A stretch of 64,000 nucleotides of DNA from Solanum dulcamara (Eukaryota; Streptophyta; Magnoliopsida; Solanales; Solanaceae). The DNA is taken from contig NC_077241.1 in assembly GCF_947179165.1 (NCBI RefSeq), forward strand, positions 29,445,246-29,509,245. The letters run 5' to 3'. The position numbers were made by a program, and so were the translations under genes. Positions 21,987 to 35,237 of the stretch are shown here, one piece after another. Numbering within the stretch: the stretch's first letter is position 1; each line of letters starts with the position of its first letter. The notes under the pieces were generated by a model, which had not been told where the DNA came from, did not search any database, and saw nothing but the letters and a program-made list of their open reading frames with translations.

Positions 21987-24900
21987 TGTTATACCCCACA
22001 CTTTTGAACCTTGACACGTGTACCTAATCGTATTGAAAGTAGCCATGAGACCCTTACTGTCCACACACACCAAACAATGCTAAGGAAAGAAGATTGTGAT
22101 ACCTCGCGAGAAGGAAGGTTGGAAATAGAGTTATAAGAATCCAGAAAGAGTTGGAGGCTAAGAAATGAGTCGTAGGACTCGATTTACCTACGTAAGCCAC
22201 TAAGTTAAGAGTCTTATACACTTAAGTTTCTTAATGATATATCAAGCTTACGTAGTGCGGATTACATCGGCTCTTAAGACAAGATGAGATTATGAACCCA
22301 TGGGGGAGAGGACAAGGCGACACATGGCAGCAAAAGGAGGTGCCACGTGGAAGCCTAGGGAAGTGCCACGTGGCAGCAGGTAACCCACCTGCTTGTAGTC
22401 AAGTAGGTGACCCACCTACTTAGGGGTGGGCCCCACTAAGGACACGTGGCAGCCTTGGAGGCTAAGGGTGGATCTGTGGCCCAATAAGGGCTTGACATGT
22501 CTCACCCTTAGAGGATGACACGTGTCACTTCCTAAAGGACCATATATATGTATGTTAATGACTCTTAATACACATGTCTATAACTTTCATGAAGGACGTA
22601 AATCCTGTTTCCCTCCATTACCCCTTTGAAACGAAGCGACAAGGTAAAACAGTAAGCTGTCCAGAATTTACGTTTTGATAGGTTTGAGTGAGTTCTTGCT
22701 GCAGGGGTGTAATGTATTGTTGCAGGGCCTAAATGCATTCTAAAGGGGATGTGTATGCTTCTTTTTGAATGAGTCATTTAGAGTTTATATTATATATTAT
22801 TGGTGTGAATTGCTGCAGGTGGTTGTTGTTGGTTGGCTGTAGGTCTTAGGGACCAAATTGGAAATTTGGATAGGGCAAATTATAGGGGAGGTGCTGCCCA
22901 ATTTTTGGCAACGCCTAGGCAAATAACAGAACTAGTCAGGGAAATGACTAAGGAAATAGATTCTATTAATACTAAGGTGTAGCCTAGGGTGATGGAAATT
23001 TAAGAGGGGTTGATATTCATATTAATTTCATGTTGAATAGGTTCAAAGGACGGTGAGACAAACAGGATAAGGAATAATTCAGACAAGGTATGTGAAGCTT
23101 TCTTTTGGCATGTTTTTGGCATAAGTATGTAAAATCTATCTTGTTTCTTCTTTTGGCATATCTTCAAGTTAAGTAATGAATGATATGAGATTGAGGGTAA
23201 ATCTACTCATAAATGCCAAGCGTAGTTCACGGTCCTTATTTACTTCTTGATGAAAGCACTCTTACAATAATTGAACTAGGGCTTCTCAAGCCTTCCATAC
23301 GTTAGGAAGTAATGAGTATGTAAGGCTATCCTTCCCTTCTCTTGGCATGTCTTAGTCCTAAATATGATGTGTATATAACATGTGGGGACGAATCTACTCA
23401 CGAAGTTCTGAATATGATTCACGACCCCTACCTACTTCTAGAGGTGAAAGCTCCTATGCTAATTGTGTTAGTATCTCTCACAGTCTCCTAGATAATGGAA
23501 GGTAGAGGGTACATAAAGCTAATTTCTTTCTCTTGGCATATCCTTGATACAAGTGCAATATGTATATCTGCGTATGCAAGCGGGGATAATCCCATTCATA
23601 AGGCCTTGAGCATACCTCCTGATTCTTATCCACTGCTGTACACTAGGACGCCTACGATAGGTGAATTATTGTCTCTCAAACTCCTTTGGGATAGGAAGGG
23701 AAAAACAGGTGAAGCCTACCCTTTCTTTCTTTTGACATGTCTTAAAGAAAATGATACATGATACGAGCTCTAGAGTAAGTCCATTCTTAAGCTCCGAATA
23801 TGCTATATGTCTCATATTCACTCCTTGGCAGGAAAACTCTCATCGTAGTTGAGCTACCTTCCCTGAACCATCTATATATCGATTAATAGTGGGACTTAGA
23901 TATCCTATTCCTAAGGACTCTGTGATGACAGATGTTTATGATTTCCTTAGGACGTTTTGCATTGCCCTAAAATATGTCTATAATTCCTGAGACTTCACTT
24001 AATATAGCCCTAGTGGCACTCAAAGGGTACTTGAGATGATTATTATCCTGATCCACGAACGATAGTTCAGTATGATTACCCTAGTGGGTCTCAGATAATG
24101 ATCTACCTATATATGATGATTATGACACCAAGTCCCCTAATGGGCCGGGTACGGTATATAATGATATAATTATAACACCGAATCCCCTAATGGGACGGGT
24201 ATGGTATGTGATGATATGATTATAACACCGAGTCCCCTAAAGGGCTAGGTACGGTATATGATGATATGATGATAAGACCGAGTCCCCTAATGGGATGGGT
24301 ACGGTATGTGATGATATGATTATAACACCGAGACCCATACTAGGCTGGGTACGGTATGATATATAATAATACATAGGCATGCATGTGAAAACATAATAAT
24401 GTAATCGTAAGATATGACACTATGTCGTATCACATGGTAACACTGAGTCCTCCAGTGGGCCGAATACGGTATGTGAAGATGGTGTACATGCACTTATGTT
24501 ATAAGATGCAGGTATAATGTCTTATTAAGTGTTATACTTGTTTCCTGCATCCCCATTTCAGTTGTTCTCTCAGTTGTGATGCGTTATGCTTTATATACTC
24601 AGTACATATATCATACTGACCCCCTTTTTTTCGGGGGGATGCGTTTCATGCCCGCAGGTAGAGATGTTCATTTTGGAGATCCGTCAGCTTAGAAGTTCCT
24701 CTCAGCTATGCCGGAAGGGCTTCACTGTTCTAGAGCCTAATTTTGGATACTAGTCACTTAATAAATATAATTGTACATTTAGGGGTACGGCGGGGGCCAT
24801 GTCCCGCCATATATTATTGTTACTGTTCTTAGAGGTCTGTAGACATATGGATGTGGGTTGTTTATAAGTTTGTTTCGATTGTGCCTATATGTCATGTTGT

Positions 24901-25116
24901 AAATGTTTTTATGTTATGGCAGCCTCGTCGGTGCATGCCCTTTCATTATATGATATGAATGAAAGAGGCTACAAATACATGAAAAAGTTTTAAACTATTG
25001 AGGTTTTTGTGTATAATATCACATCACACACAGTTCAACTTAAGTGTAGCTGATAAATACGCATAAGAGGGTCCAGGTCGGACCCCAGTCGTGGCCTAAA
25101 GGTTTGGGTCATCACA
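21987..25116 (+). mobile_element. 5' LTR of composite copy 1
   Basis: 3130 bp, starting TGTTATACCCC and ending GGTCATCACA, so both ends have drifted. A TATA-like ATATATATG lies near 22545 and paired hairpins near 24600-24645. The short open frames at 22565-22777 (minus) and 23495-23761 resemble nothing and are not called genes. Confidence 0.8.
24146..24395 (+). repeat. 50-bp tandem array
   Basis: The GGGTACGG-type motif recurs at 24146, 24196, 24246, 24296 and 24346, an exact 50-bp period. Same unit as at 2-160 and 27989-28288. Confidence 0.9.
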
Positions 25117-25120
25117 GATG

Positions 25121-25132
25121 TGGTATCAGAAC
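25121..25132 (+). other. Primer-binding site of composite copy 1
   Basis: TGGTATCAGAAC has one mismatch to the initiator tRNA-Met site. It is followed at once by CTTTC and then inverted LTR sequence instead of a gag leader. The inverted LTR has a CTCAGAGCCTTTC-like stretch at this point, so the join may lie in shared bases. Confidence 0.8.
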
Positions 25133-27053
25133 CTTTCTTTTTTATAAACAAGAGCTTAGTCGAATCAATTGTTATATAGTCATATAGAAGACTCAAAGAT
25201 AACAGCTTACTACTTTAAAGTTTAATCATTCAAAAGTGAGTGAGGGTCCTGAAGTCATATTCAGAACCTGGGAATGGAATTACCCCCAAATCTCATATCA
25301 TATCCTGCTTACATCTAAGACATGCTAAAAGAGAAAAGATAGGCTTTACATACCTATACCAAAAACATACCAAGAGAAGCTTCACATACCTCTTATGGAC
25401 TCCCCTTAATCGTGTTCACATCGTTGTCCTCGAAACCTATTTAACATGGAAGTAATGCAATTGTTAACAACCTTAGACTTTTCAGCAACTTAGTCTACCC
25501 ACGGGTATTCATAGCATCCATCCCTTCGCTTGCCTTCTCGACTAGTTCTTTAACTAGTTAAGGCGTTAACGAAAATTGGGCAGCACCTCCCCTATAATGT
25601 GCCCTATCCAAATTTCCAATTAGACCCCTAAACACTAAAGCCAACCAACAACAACAACCTGCAACATATTTTTACGCAATTCACACCAACAAAATACAAC
25701 ATAAACTCCAAATGACTTATTCAAAAATACGATATCAAAATAGGGTTTCTAGTTTCCATTTGGCAAAACCTTTAACCGTACGAAGTGGGGGGTTGTTTGG
25801 ATAAAACCAGCAGATCCACAACCTCATTTAGAAAATATTTAGACCCTTCAACAACAAGCCATACCCCTGAAATAGCACCTCACAAGAACAACTTTACTTC
25901 GACGACAATTCAACTATAGCGACTCCAATTTAGTTTATTCCGAACGTCAAGTGTTTCTATGTCATTTTCACATTTCCAGCCACCTATAGGGCGTGTAATA
26001 CACTCCATAACAATACCATAAATTCCAAATTAAAGGAGAAACCTTACCTTACCCGAAATTGGCAAAAATTGTCAAATATCCACTCGGAACCTCTTCAAAT
26101 GCGCTTCAATTGAGCGGGCTATTTGTATGACTTCCTCGGTGCCCCAAATTGAATTTTCTCATTATTAAACATCGCTATACAACCACAGGATACCATAATT
26201 AATTAATTCACAGAACGAAACTCGGAGGCTTACCTCCAATAGGCCTAACCCATAGCCCATCTCTCTTGCCTCTAACGTTTTTCTCTTCTTCTTTCTTCTA
26301 AGTTTCCAATTGTAAAGCTGAAGTTTTAGTTCCGTAAACAACATAAAATACATATATACATATACATGTGCTTAAGGAATACCGTATATAATTAATTCAC
26401 AGAGGGAAATTGGAAAACTTACCTCAAAGTCTTCAAACCATGGCTGCCTCTTCCTTTCACGTTTTCACTCTATGTTTTGGCTGATTTTGGATAATGAATA
26501 AGTGAATAGTCACATAGTACATATATATATGGGGTGACACGTGTCAGCCCCTAATGGTGACACGTGTCAGGCCCTTATTGGGCCACCTCAACCATGCGGC
26601 TAATGAGGTGCTGCCACATGGCAGTGAGGTCCACTCCCCCAAGCATGTGGGTCACCTACTTGACCCCAAGAAGGTCGGTCTCCTGCCTGCTTGAGGTGCT
26701 GCTACGTGTCACCTTCCTAGGCTGCCACGTCTCCCTCGTGGGTTCGTAATCTCATCTTATTTTAAGAGCCTAGGTAATCCGTGCTACGCAAGCTTGGTAC
26801 GTACTCTAATAGCTTAAGTATGTAATACTTCCAAGTTAGTAGCTTACGTAGGTAAATCGAGTCCTATGACTCATTACTTGGCCTCCAATTCCTTCTGGTT
26901 TCTTATGACTCCATCTCCAACCTTCTCTACTATGGGGTATCACATTCTCCCTTCCTTAGAGTCGTTTGATAGTGTCGTAGCGTATCCGGCTCACATGATA
27001 ATGTCCACGGAACTTATGAGACATTCCGAGTTTAAAAAGGGTGGGGTGTTACA
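25133..27053 (-). mobile_element. Inverted LTR half inside composite copy 1
   Basis: On the minus strand this is LTR position 1 to about 1900, with promoter block (GACACGTGTC near 26533 and 26565), leader and mid-LTR. It ends in AAAAAGGGTGGGGTGTTACA at 27053. A full LTR would continue leftward, but this one stops at the primer site. It faces the 5' LTR head to head, so transcripts crossing both could pair. Confidence 0.85.
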
Positions 27054-29010
27054 TTCTGGTTGCAGCCACCCCATCCTCCGTCTCGTGTAGTTAAAGGTTT
27101 TGTAAAACTGAAACTAGAAACTCTCTTTTGATATCGTAGTTTTGAGCGAATCATTTGGAGTTTATGTTGTACATTGTTGATGTGAATTGCATAAAAACAT
27201 GCTGCAGGTGATTGTTGTTGGTTGGCTGTAGGTGTTAAGGGTGTAATTGTAAATTCGGATAGGGCATATTATAGTGGAGATGCTGCCCAATTTTCGTTAA
27301 CACTTTAACTAATTAAGGAACTAGTCGAGAAGGCGAGCGAGGGGTTGATTTCTATGAATACTCATGAGTAGACTAGGGTGCTGGAAAGCCAAAGGTTGTT
27401 AATATTCATGTTGCTTTTATCTTACTTAGGTTCATAGGACGACGATATGAATGAGATAAAGAGTAACCCGTAAGAGGTATATAAAGCCTATCTTTTCTCT
27501 TCTTTTGGCATATCGTAGATATAAGTAAAAGATGATGCAGTTTCTAAGGTGATTCCATCCCTAAGTGTCCCGTATTTACTTCTGGAGGTTGAACTCCATA
27601 GTAGCTAAACTACTATCCTTGAACCTCCTATACGTTAACAGAAGTATTGAATGTACAGACTCCTAGTCTTAGAGACTATAGGATGATAAGTTCTTTTAGT
27701 TTCATAGGTGGCTAGTGTAACTTTAATACATGCCTAGGACCCCAAAGATTCTGGTTGATGTGTCTTCTAATGGCACTTAGAGGGCACTTGACAGGACTAC
27801 ATTACTAAAATATGTCTATAATTTCGGAGACTTCACTTAATATAGCCCTAGTGGCACTCAAAGAGCACCTAAGATGATTATTATCCTGATCCACGAATGA
27901 TAGCTCAGCATGATTACCCTAATAAGTCTCAGATAATGATCTACTTGTATATGATGATATGATGATAACACCCGGTCCCCTAATGGGCCGGGTACGGTAT
28001 GTGATGATATGATTATAACATCGAGTCCCCTAAAGGGCCGGGTATAGTATATAACGATATGATAATAACACCGAGTCTGCTAATAGGTCGGGTTCAGTAT
28101 ATGATGATATGATGATAACACCGAGTCCCCTAATGGGCCGGGTACGGTATGTGATGATATGATTATAACACCGAGTCCCCTAAAGGGCTGGGTACGGTAT
28201 ATGATAATATGATTATAACACCGAGACCCATACTGGGCCGGGAATGGTATGATATGTAATGATAGATAGGCATGCATGTGAAAATGTAAGAATGTAATCG
28301 TAACATATGACACGACGCTGTATGCGATGACATGGTAACACCGAGTCCCCAGTGGGCTGAATACGGTATGTGAAGATGGTGTACATGCCCTTATGTTATA
28401 GGATGCAGGTATAGTGCCTTATTAACTGTTATACTTGTTTCCTGCATCCCCATTTCAGTTGTTCTCTTAGTTGTGATGCGTTATGCTTTATATACTCAGT
28501 ACATATATCGTACTGACTCCCCTTTTCTTGGGGAGCTGCGTTTCATGCCTGCAGGTACAGATGTTCATTCTGGAGATCCATCAGCTTAAGAGTTCCTCTC
28601 AGCTATGTCGGAAGGGCTTCACTATTCTGGAGCCTAATTTTTGATAATGGTCACTTAATGTATATATTTGTACATTCAAGGGTACGGCGGGGGCCCTGTC
28701 CCGCCATATGTTGCTGTTACTATTCCTAGAGGTCTGTAGATATATATATGTGGGTTATTTATAAGTTGTTTCGACTGTGCCTATACGACATGTTGTAAAT
28801 GTTTTTATGTTATGGCAGCCTCGTTGGCGCGTGCCCTTTCATGATATGATACGAATGAAAGAGGCTATAGGTACATGAAAAAATTTTAAACTATTGAGAT
28901 TTTTGTGTATAGTATCACATCACACACGGTTCAACTTAAGTGTAGCTGCTAAATATGCATAGAGGGTCTAGGTCGGACCCAGTCGCGGCCTACGGGGTTG
29001 TGTCGTGACA
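27054..29010 (+). mobile_element. Shortened forward LTR of composite copy 1
   Basis: The sequence resumes in mid-LTR with TTCTGGTTGCAGCC right after TGTTACA (27047-27053). The stretch before it, AAAAAGGGTGGGG, is purine-rich, so TGTTACA could serve as the start of a shortened 3' LTR. From about 27790 it follows the 5' LTR subtype, whereas the dispersed third copy continues as another subtype, a sign of recombination between LTRs. Confidence 0.7.
27989..28288 (+). repeat. 50-bp tandem array, about six units
   Basis: CGGGTACGG-type motifs at 27989, 28039, 28089, 28139, 28189 and 28239. The matching array in the right unit is at 37647-37946. Confidence 0.9.
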
Positions 29011-29100
29011 ATTATTATACCGAATCTCAGAGGATAAACTAATTGTATATGGTTCCTCATTACTTTACTCATATAGGCTATTAATACGTCACTCACCACA

Positions 29101-29275
29101 TCCCATGAAGGGTCGGGCATGATAAATTCACTGTGTCCCATGAAGGGCCGGGCATGATAAATTCACTATATCCCATGAAGGGCCGGGCATGATAAATTTA
29201 CCGCGTCCCATGAAGGGCTGGGTATGATAAATTCACCGCATCCCATGAAGGGTCGGGCATGATCTATGATGCAAT
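29101..29275 (+). repeat. 35-bp tandem array
   Basis: TCCCATGAAGGG recurs at 29101, 29136, 29171, 29206 and 29241, a 35-bp period, with one more copy at 29290. It lies in the host LTR at the place occupied by 50-, 53- or 40-bp arrays elsewhere. Confidence 0.9.
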
Positions 29276-32200
29276 GATCATTCACCGCGTCCCATGAAGG
29301 GTCGGGCATGATTATGATGAAACGATTATGATACCGAGTTCACTGAAGGCCGGGTATAAGGTATAATAAGGTATATGACTGCATGTCCTAAGCTGCAGGT
29401 ACATTAATCTGTTAACTATTATACATGTCTTCTGTATCCCCTTTTAGTTGTTGTTTTGGTTATGATATGTTATGCTTTATATACTCAGTACATATGTCGT
29501 ACTGACCCCCCATTCTCCGGAGGGCTGCATTTTATGCCCGCAGGTACAAATGCTCATTTTGGAGATCGGTAAGCTTAGGAGTCCTCTCAGCTATGTCAGA
29601 AATGCTTCACTGTCCTGGAGCCTAATTATTGATACTGATCATTTAATATACATATTTATTTATTTAGGGGTACGGCAGGGGCCTTGTCCTGCCATATGAT
29701 GTCGTTATTACTCTTAGAGGTCTATAGACATATGTATATGGGTTATTTGTAAGTTTGTTTCAGTTGTGCTCATACGATGTATTGCAAATGTTTTCATGGT
29801 ATGGCAGCCTCGTCGGCTTGCATTCCCTTTTCTGTTATGATATAGGTGAATGAGGCTACAGGTTCTTGAAAATTTCTTTTTGACCCACTGGGTTTGTATA
29901 TAGTATCACATCACACACGATTCAACTTAAGGTCAGCTGATAGATACGCATAAGGGGGTGCAGGTCGGACCCCAGTCACGGCCTACGGGGTTGGGTCGTG
30001 ACAATAGGCTCCTAAAATAAGACGAGATTATGAACCCACGAGTAAGGGAAAAAAGACGACACGCGACAGCCAATGGAGGAGAGACACATGGCAGCACCTC
30101 AAGCAAGAAGGTGATGCACCTACTTAAATTCAAGTAGGTGATGCATCTGCTTGGGCGGTGGACCCTACTTCCACGTGGCAGCCCCTAGTTGGCAGCATGA
30201 TACGGTGGCCAATCATGGCTTGACACGTGTCACCCTAAGGGGCTGACACGTGTCACTTCCAAGGCAGCCCATGTATTTATGTTTTATGACTCTTAAGGCA
30301 AGTCATTTATCCAAAATCAGCCAAGAAATTAGAGGAAATAACGTGAAGAAGAAAAAGGAGAAAGGCAGCCACGTTTTAGAGAAATTAAGGTAAGTTTCTA
30401 ACTTTTTCTCCGTAAATTAATTATCTACAGTGTTCCTCAACCATGTGGATATGTATATATGTATCTTACGATTCCTATGGAACTATATTTTCAGATTTTC
30501 ACTTGGAACAAATAGGAGAAAGTTGAAAGAAAAATCTAGAGAACCTAGGGAGAGAGTTACGGATTTGAGGTGTTACCAAGGTAAGGCCCGATTTTGTTCC
30601 GTGAATTAAATATTTAAGGTATACCATGGGTATATAATTGTGTTCTATAACATAAAATTCCAATTTGGGACAGAGGAAAAAGGGAAGAAACAGTCCGCCC
30701 CAATTCAGCACATCAAGAAGTTTCCGAGATGCAATTTTGGTGTGTTTTGGCCAATTTCGGGTAAGATAAGGTTTATACTTTAAATTTGGACTTTATGGGG
30801 TTTTTATGGAGTGTATTATGTACCTTTTATACTGATGGAAGTGTGAAAAAATCGTGGGGATGGTCAGCGAAAGAAACAATCTAAATGGAAGTCATCGTAG
30901 TTAAATTGTAGTCAAAGTGAGGCGTGGTGTGTTTGGAGGCTAATGCTGGTTGTGTGGTGTGTGTTGCAGGGTCTAAATGTGTTATAAAACAGTTGTGGGA
31001 TATTCTTGTTTCATCCACATGATTCCACACTTCGTACAATTAAAGGTTTCGCAAAATTGAAACTAGAAACCCTATTTTGAATATTTAATTTCAAGCGAGT
31101 CATTCGGAGGTTGTAATGTATATTGTTGCAAAGTTTTCTATATATATGAGCTTATGGTTATGTTTTTGGTTGGCTGTAGATATTAGGGACGTGATTGGGA
31201 ATTCGTATAGGGCATATTATAGGGGAGGTTGTGTCCGGTTTTCGTTAACGCCTTAACTAATTAAGGAACTAGTCGAGAAGGCGAGCGAGGGAATGGGGTT
31301 TATGAATATTCTTAAGTAATGTAAGGCGCAGAAAGGTCTAAAGAATTTGATGTTCGTATTGATTTCAAGTTATCTAGGTTCACGGGACGACAAGGCGACC
31401 GGGACAAAGACTAACCCATAACAGATATGTGAAGCTTTCTTTTGGCATGTTTTTGGAATAAGTATGTAAAGCTTATTCCTTCTCTTGGCATGTTTTGGCA
31501 TAAGTAGGTAAAGCTATTCTTCTTTATTTTGGCATGTATTAGATATAAGTTATGAATGGTTTGTATATGGAACTTGGGGATAGTTCTATTCGTAAAGCTC
31601 CGAGTACAGTCCATAATTCTTATCCACTTCGTAATGGTAGAACTCCTATAATAGTTGAGCTATTGCCTTTTTAAGGCTTCTATAGGATAAAAGGTAATAT
31701 ATGTAGAGCCTATTGACTCGTGTTCACTTCTAAATGCTAAGGCTCTTAAGGTAGCTGAGCTATCACCCTCAAACCTTCTATACAGGAAATAGTAACCGGA
31801 TGCATAGGAAGCATGAACTATAACTCCTATTCATTTCTTAATATCGAAGTTCTTGAAGTAGTTGAACTGCTACCCTCGAGTCCCTATATGATGAATACTA
31901 ATTGAATGTATAAGCTCCCATGCCTAAGAACTCTATAATGACAAGTGTCTCTGATTTCATAAGCCGTTTGGTATTACCTTAATAAAAGCCTAGTACTCTT
32001 GAGACTCCGTCGATGTGGCCCCTAATGAAAGTTAGAGGATACGTGAGATGATGATAGTTTTGATCCTCAAATGATAATCCATGACGATTGTTGTTATACC
32101 CCACACTTTTGAACCTTGACACGTGTACCTAATCGTATTGAAAGTAGCCATGAGACCCTTACTGTCCACACACACCAAACAATGCTAAGGAAAGAAGATT

Positions 32201-34250
32201 GTGATACCTCGCGAGAAGGAAGGTTGGAAATAGAGTTATAAGAATCCAGAAAGAGTTGGAGGCTAAGAAATGAGTCGTAGGACTCGATTTACCTACGTAA
32301 GCCACTAAGTTAAGAGTCTTATACACTTAAGTTTCTTAATGATATATCAAGCTTACGTAGTGCGGATTACATCGGCTCTTAAGACAAGATGAGATTATGA
32401 ACCCATGGGGGAGAGGACAAGGCGACACATGGCAGCAAAAGGAGGTGCCACGTGGAAGCCTAGGGAAGTGCCACGTGGCAGCAGGTAACCCACCTGCTTG
32501 TAGTCAAGTAGGTGACCCACCTACTTAGGGGTGGGCCCCACTAAGGACACGTGGCAGCCTTGGAGGCTAAGGGTGGATCTGTGGCCCAATAAGGGCTTGA
32601 CATGTCTCACCCTTAGAGGATGACACGTGTCACTTCCTAAAGGACCATATATATGTATGTTAATGACTCTTAATACACATGTCTATAACTTTCATGAAGG
32701 ACGTAAATCCTGTTTCCCTCCATTACCCCTTTGAAACGAAGCGACAAGGTAAAACAGTAAGCTGTCCAGAATTTACGTTTTGATAGGTTTGAGTGAGTTC
32801 TTGCTGCAGGGGTGTAATGTATTGTTGCAGGGCCTAAATGCATTCTAAAGGGGATGTGTATGCTTCTTTTTGAATGAGTCATTTAGAGTTTATATTATAT
32901 ATTATTGGTGTGAATTGCTGCAGGTGGTTGTTGTTGGTTGGCTGTAGGTCTTAGGGACCAAATTGGAAATTTGGATAGGGCAAATTATAGGGGAGGTGCT
33001 GCCCAATTTTTGGCAACGCCTAGGCAAATAACAGAACTAGTCAGGGAAATGACTAAGGAAATAGATTCTATTAATACTAAGGTGTAGCCTAGGGTGATGG
33101 AAAGTTAAGAGGGGTTGATATTCATATTAATTTCATGTTGAATAGGTTCAAAGGACGGTGAGACAAACAGGATAAGGAATAATTCAGACAAGGTATGTGA
33201 AGCTTTCTTTTGGCATGTTTTTGGCATAAGTATGTAAAATCTATCTTGTTTCTTCTTTTGGCATATCTTCAAGTTAAGTAATGAATGATATGAGATTGAG
33301 GGTAAATCTACTCATAAATGCCAAGCGTAGTTCACGGTCCTTATTTACTTCTTGATGAAAGCACTCTTACAATAATTGAACTAGGGCTTCTCAAGCCTTC
33401 CATACGTTAGGAAGTAATGAGTATGTAAGGCTATCCTTCCCTTCTCTTGGCATGTCTTAGTCCTAAATATGATGTGTATATAACATGTGGGGACGAATCT
33501 ACTCACGAAGTTCTGAATATGATTCACGACCCCTACCTACTTCTAGAGGTGAAAGATCCTATGCTAATTGTGTTAGTATCTCTCACAGTCTCCTAGATAA
33601 TGGAAGGTAGAGGGTACATAAAGCTAATTTCTTTCTCTTGGCATATCCTTGATACAAGTGCAATATGTATATCTGCGTATGCAAGCGGGGATAATCCCAT
33701 TCATAAGGCCTTGAGCATACCTCCTGATTCTTATCCACTGCTGTACACTAGGACGCCTACGATAGGTGAATTATTGTCTCTCAAACTCCTTTGGGATAGG
33801 AAGGGAAAAACAGGTGAAGCCTACCCTTTCTTTCTTTTGACATGTCTTAAAGAAAATGATACATGATACGAGCTCTAGAGTAAGTCCATTCTTAAGCTCC
33901 GAATATGCTATATGTCTCATATTCACTCCTTGGCAGGAAAACTCTCATCGTAGTTGAGCTACCTTCCCTGAACCATCTATATATCGATTAATAGTGGGAC
34001 TTATATATCCTATTCCTAAGGACTCTGTGATGACAGATGTTTATGATTTCCTTAGGACGTTTTGCATTGCCCTAAAATATGTCTATAATTCCTGAGACTT
34101 CACTTAATATAGCCCTAGTGGCACTCAAAGGGTACTTGAGATGATTATTATCCTGATCCACGAACGATAGTTCAGTATGATTACCCTAGTGGGTCTCAGA
34201 TAATGATCTACCTATATATGATGATTATGACACCGAGTCCCCTAATGGGC

Positions 34251-34500
34251 CGGGTACGGTATATGATGATATAATTATAACACCGAATCCCCTAATGGGA
34301 CGGGTATGGTATGTGATGATATGATTATAACACCGAGTCCCCTAAAGGGCTAGGTACGGTATATGATGATATGATGATAAGACCGAGTCCCCTAATGGGA
34401 TGGGTACGGTATGTGATGATATGATTATAACACCGAGACCCATACTAGGCTGGGTACGGTATGATATATAATAATACATAGGCATGCATGTGAAAACATA
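34251..34500 (+). repeat. 50-bp tandem array, right unit
   Basis: Counterpart of 24146-24395 at an offset of 10105, with the same number and order of unit variants. The array predates the duplication and has not changed length since. Confidence 0.9.
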
Positions 34501-35237
34501 ATAATGTAATCGTAAGATATGACACTATGTCGTATCACATGGTAACACTGAGTCCTCCAGTGGGCCGAATATGGTATGTGAAGATGGTGTACATGCACTT
34601 ATGTTATAAGATGCAGGTATAATGTCTTATTAAGTGTTATACTTGTTTCCTGCATCCCCATTTCAGTTGTTCTCTCAGTTGTGATGCGTTATGCTTTATA
34701 TACTCAGTACATATATCATACTCACCCCCTTTTTTTCGGGGGGATGCGTTTCATGCCCGCAGGTAGAGATGTTCATTTTGGAGATCCGTCAGCTTAGAAG
34801 TTCCTCTCAGCTATGCCGGAAGGGCTTCACTGTTCTAGAGCCTAATTTTGGATACTAGTCACTTAATAAATATAATTGTACATTTAGGGGTACGGCGGGG
34901 GCCATGTCCCGCCATATATTATTGTTACTGTTCTTAGAGGTCTGTAGACATATGGATGTGGGTTGTTTATAAGTTTGTTTCGATTGTGCCTATATGTCAT
35001 GTTGTAAATGTTTTTATGTTATGGCAGCCTCGTCGGTGCATGCCCTTTCATTATATGATATGAATGAAAGAGGCTACAAATACATGAAAAAGTTTTAAAC
35101 TATTGAGGTTTTTGTGTATAATATCACATCACACACAGTTCAACTTAAGTGTAGCTGATAAATACGCATAAGAGGGTCCAGGTCGGACCCCAGTCGTGGC
35201 CTAAAGGTTTGGGTCATCACAGATGTGGTATCAGAAC

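Larger units (their letters stand above)
21982..29015 (+). mobile_element. Composite element, copy 1 (21987-29010), with target duplication
   Basis: A 7024-bp insertion runs from TGTTATACCCC (21987) to GTCGTGACA (29010). The flanks are ATTGT (21982-21986) and ATTAT (29011-29015), one transition apart, and joining them restores the host LTR. Order: 5' LTR 21987-25116, primer site 25121-25132, inverted LTR half 25133-27053, and a shortened forward LTR 27054-29010. There is no gag or pol. One complete insertion with LTR-type termini suggests that the composite moved, or formed, as a unit. Confidence 0.8.
18005..29958 (+). repeat. Tandem duplication, left unit (~10.1 kb plus later solo LTR)
   Basis: This unit matches 29959-39618 base for base over long stretches, at a constant offset of 11954 before the solo LTR, 10105 after it, 9658 after a 447-bp deletion in the right copy, then 9659 after a 1-bp indel near 29830. 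Only scattered substitutions are visible. It consists of one LTR (18050 onward) with a composite element nested inside. The solo LTR at 18207-20050 is private to this unit. Confidence 0.95.
18050..30003 (+). mobile_element. Interrupted host LTR ('LTR-B'), left copy
   Basis: Pieces 18050-18206, 20056-21986 and 29016-30003 join into one LTR of about 3.1 kb that lacks its first ~0.3 kb. Its start is fused to the end of the preceding 3' LTR at a shared ACA. Two insertions split it: the solo LTR (18207-20050) and the composite (21987-29010). Its last ~45 bases are of the upstream element's LTR type, a recombination product. Confidence 0.8.

Noticed and set aside
23495..23761. 88-aa open frame present identically at 33600-33866
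   Set aside because: Identity reflects the recent 10-kb duplication, not selection. It is in mid-LTR, and other LTRs do not keep the frame.
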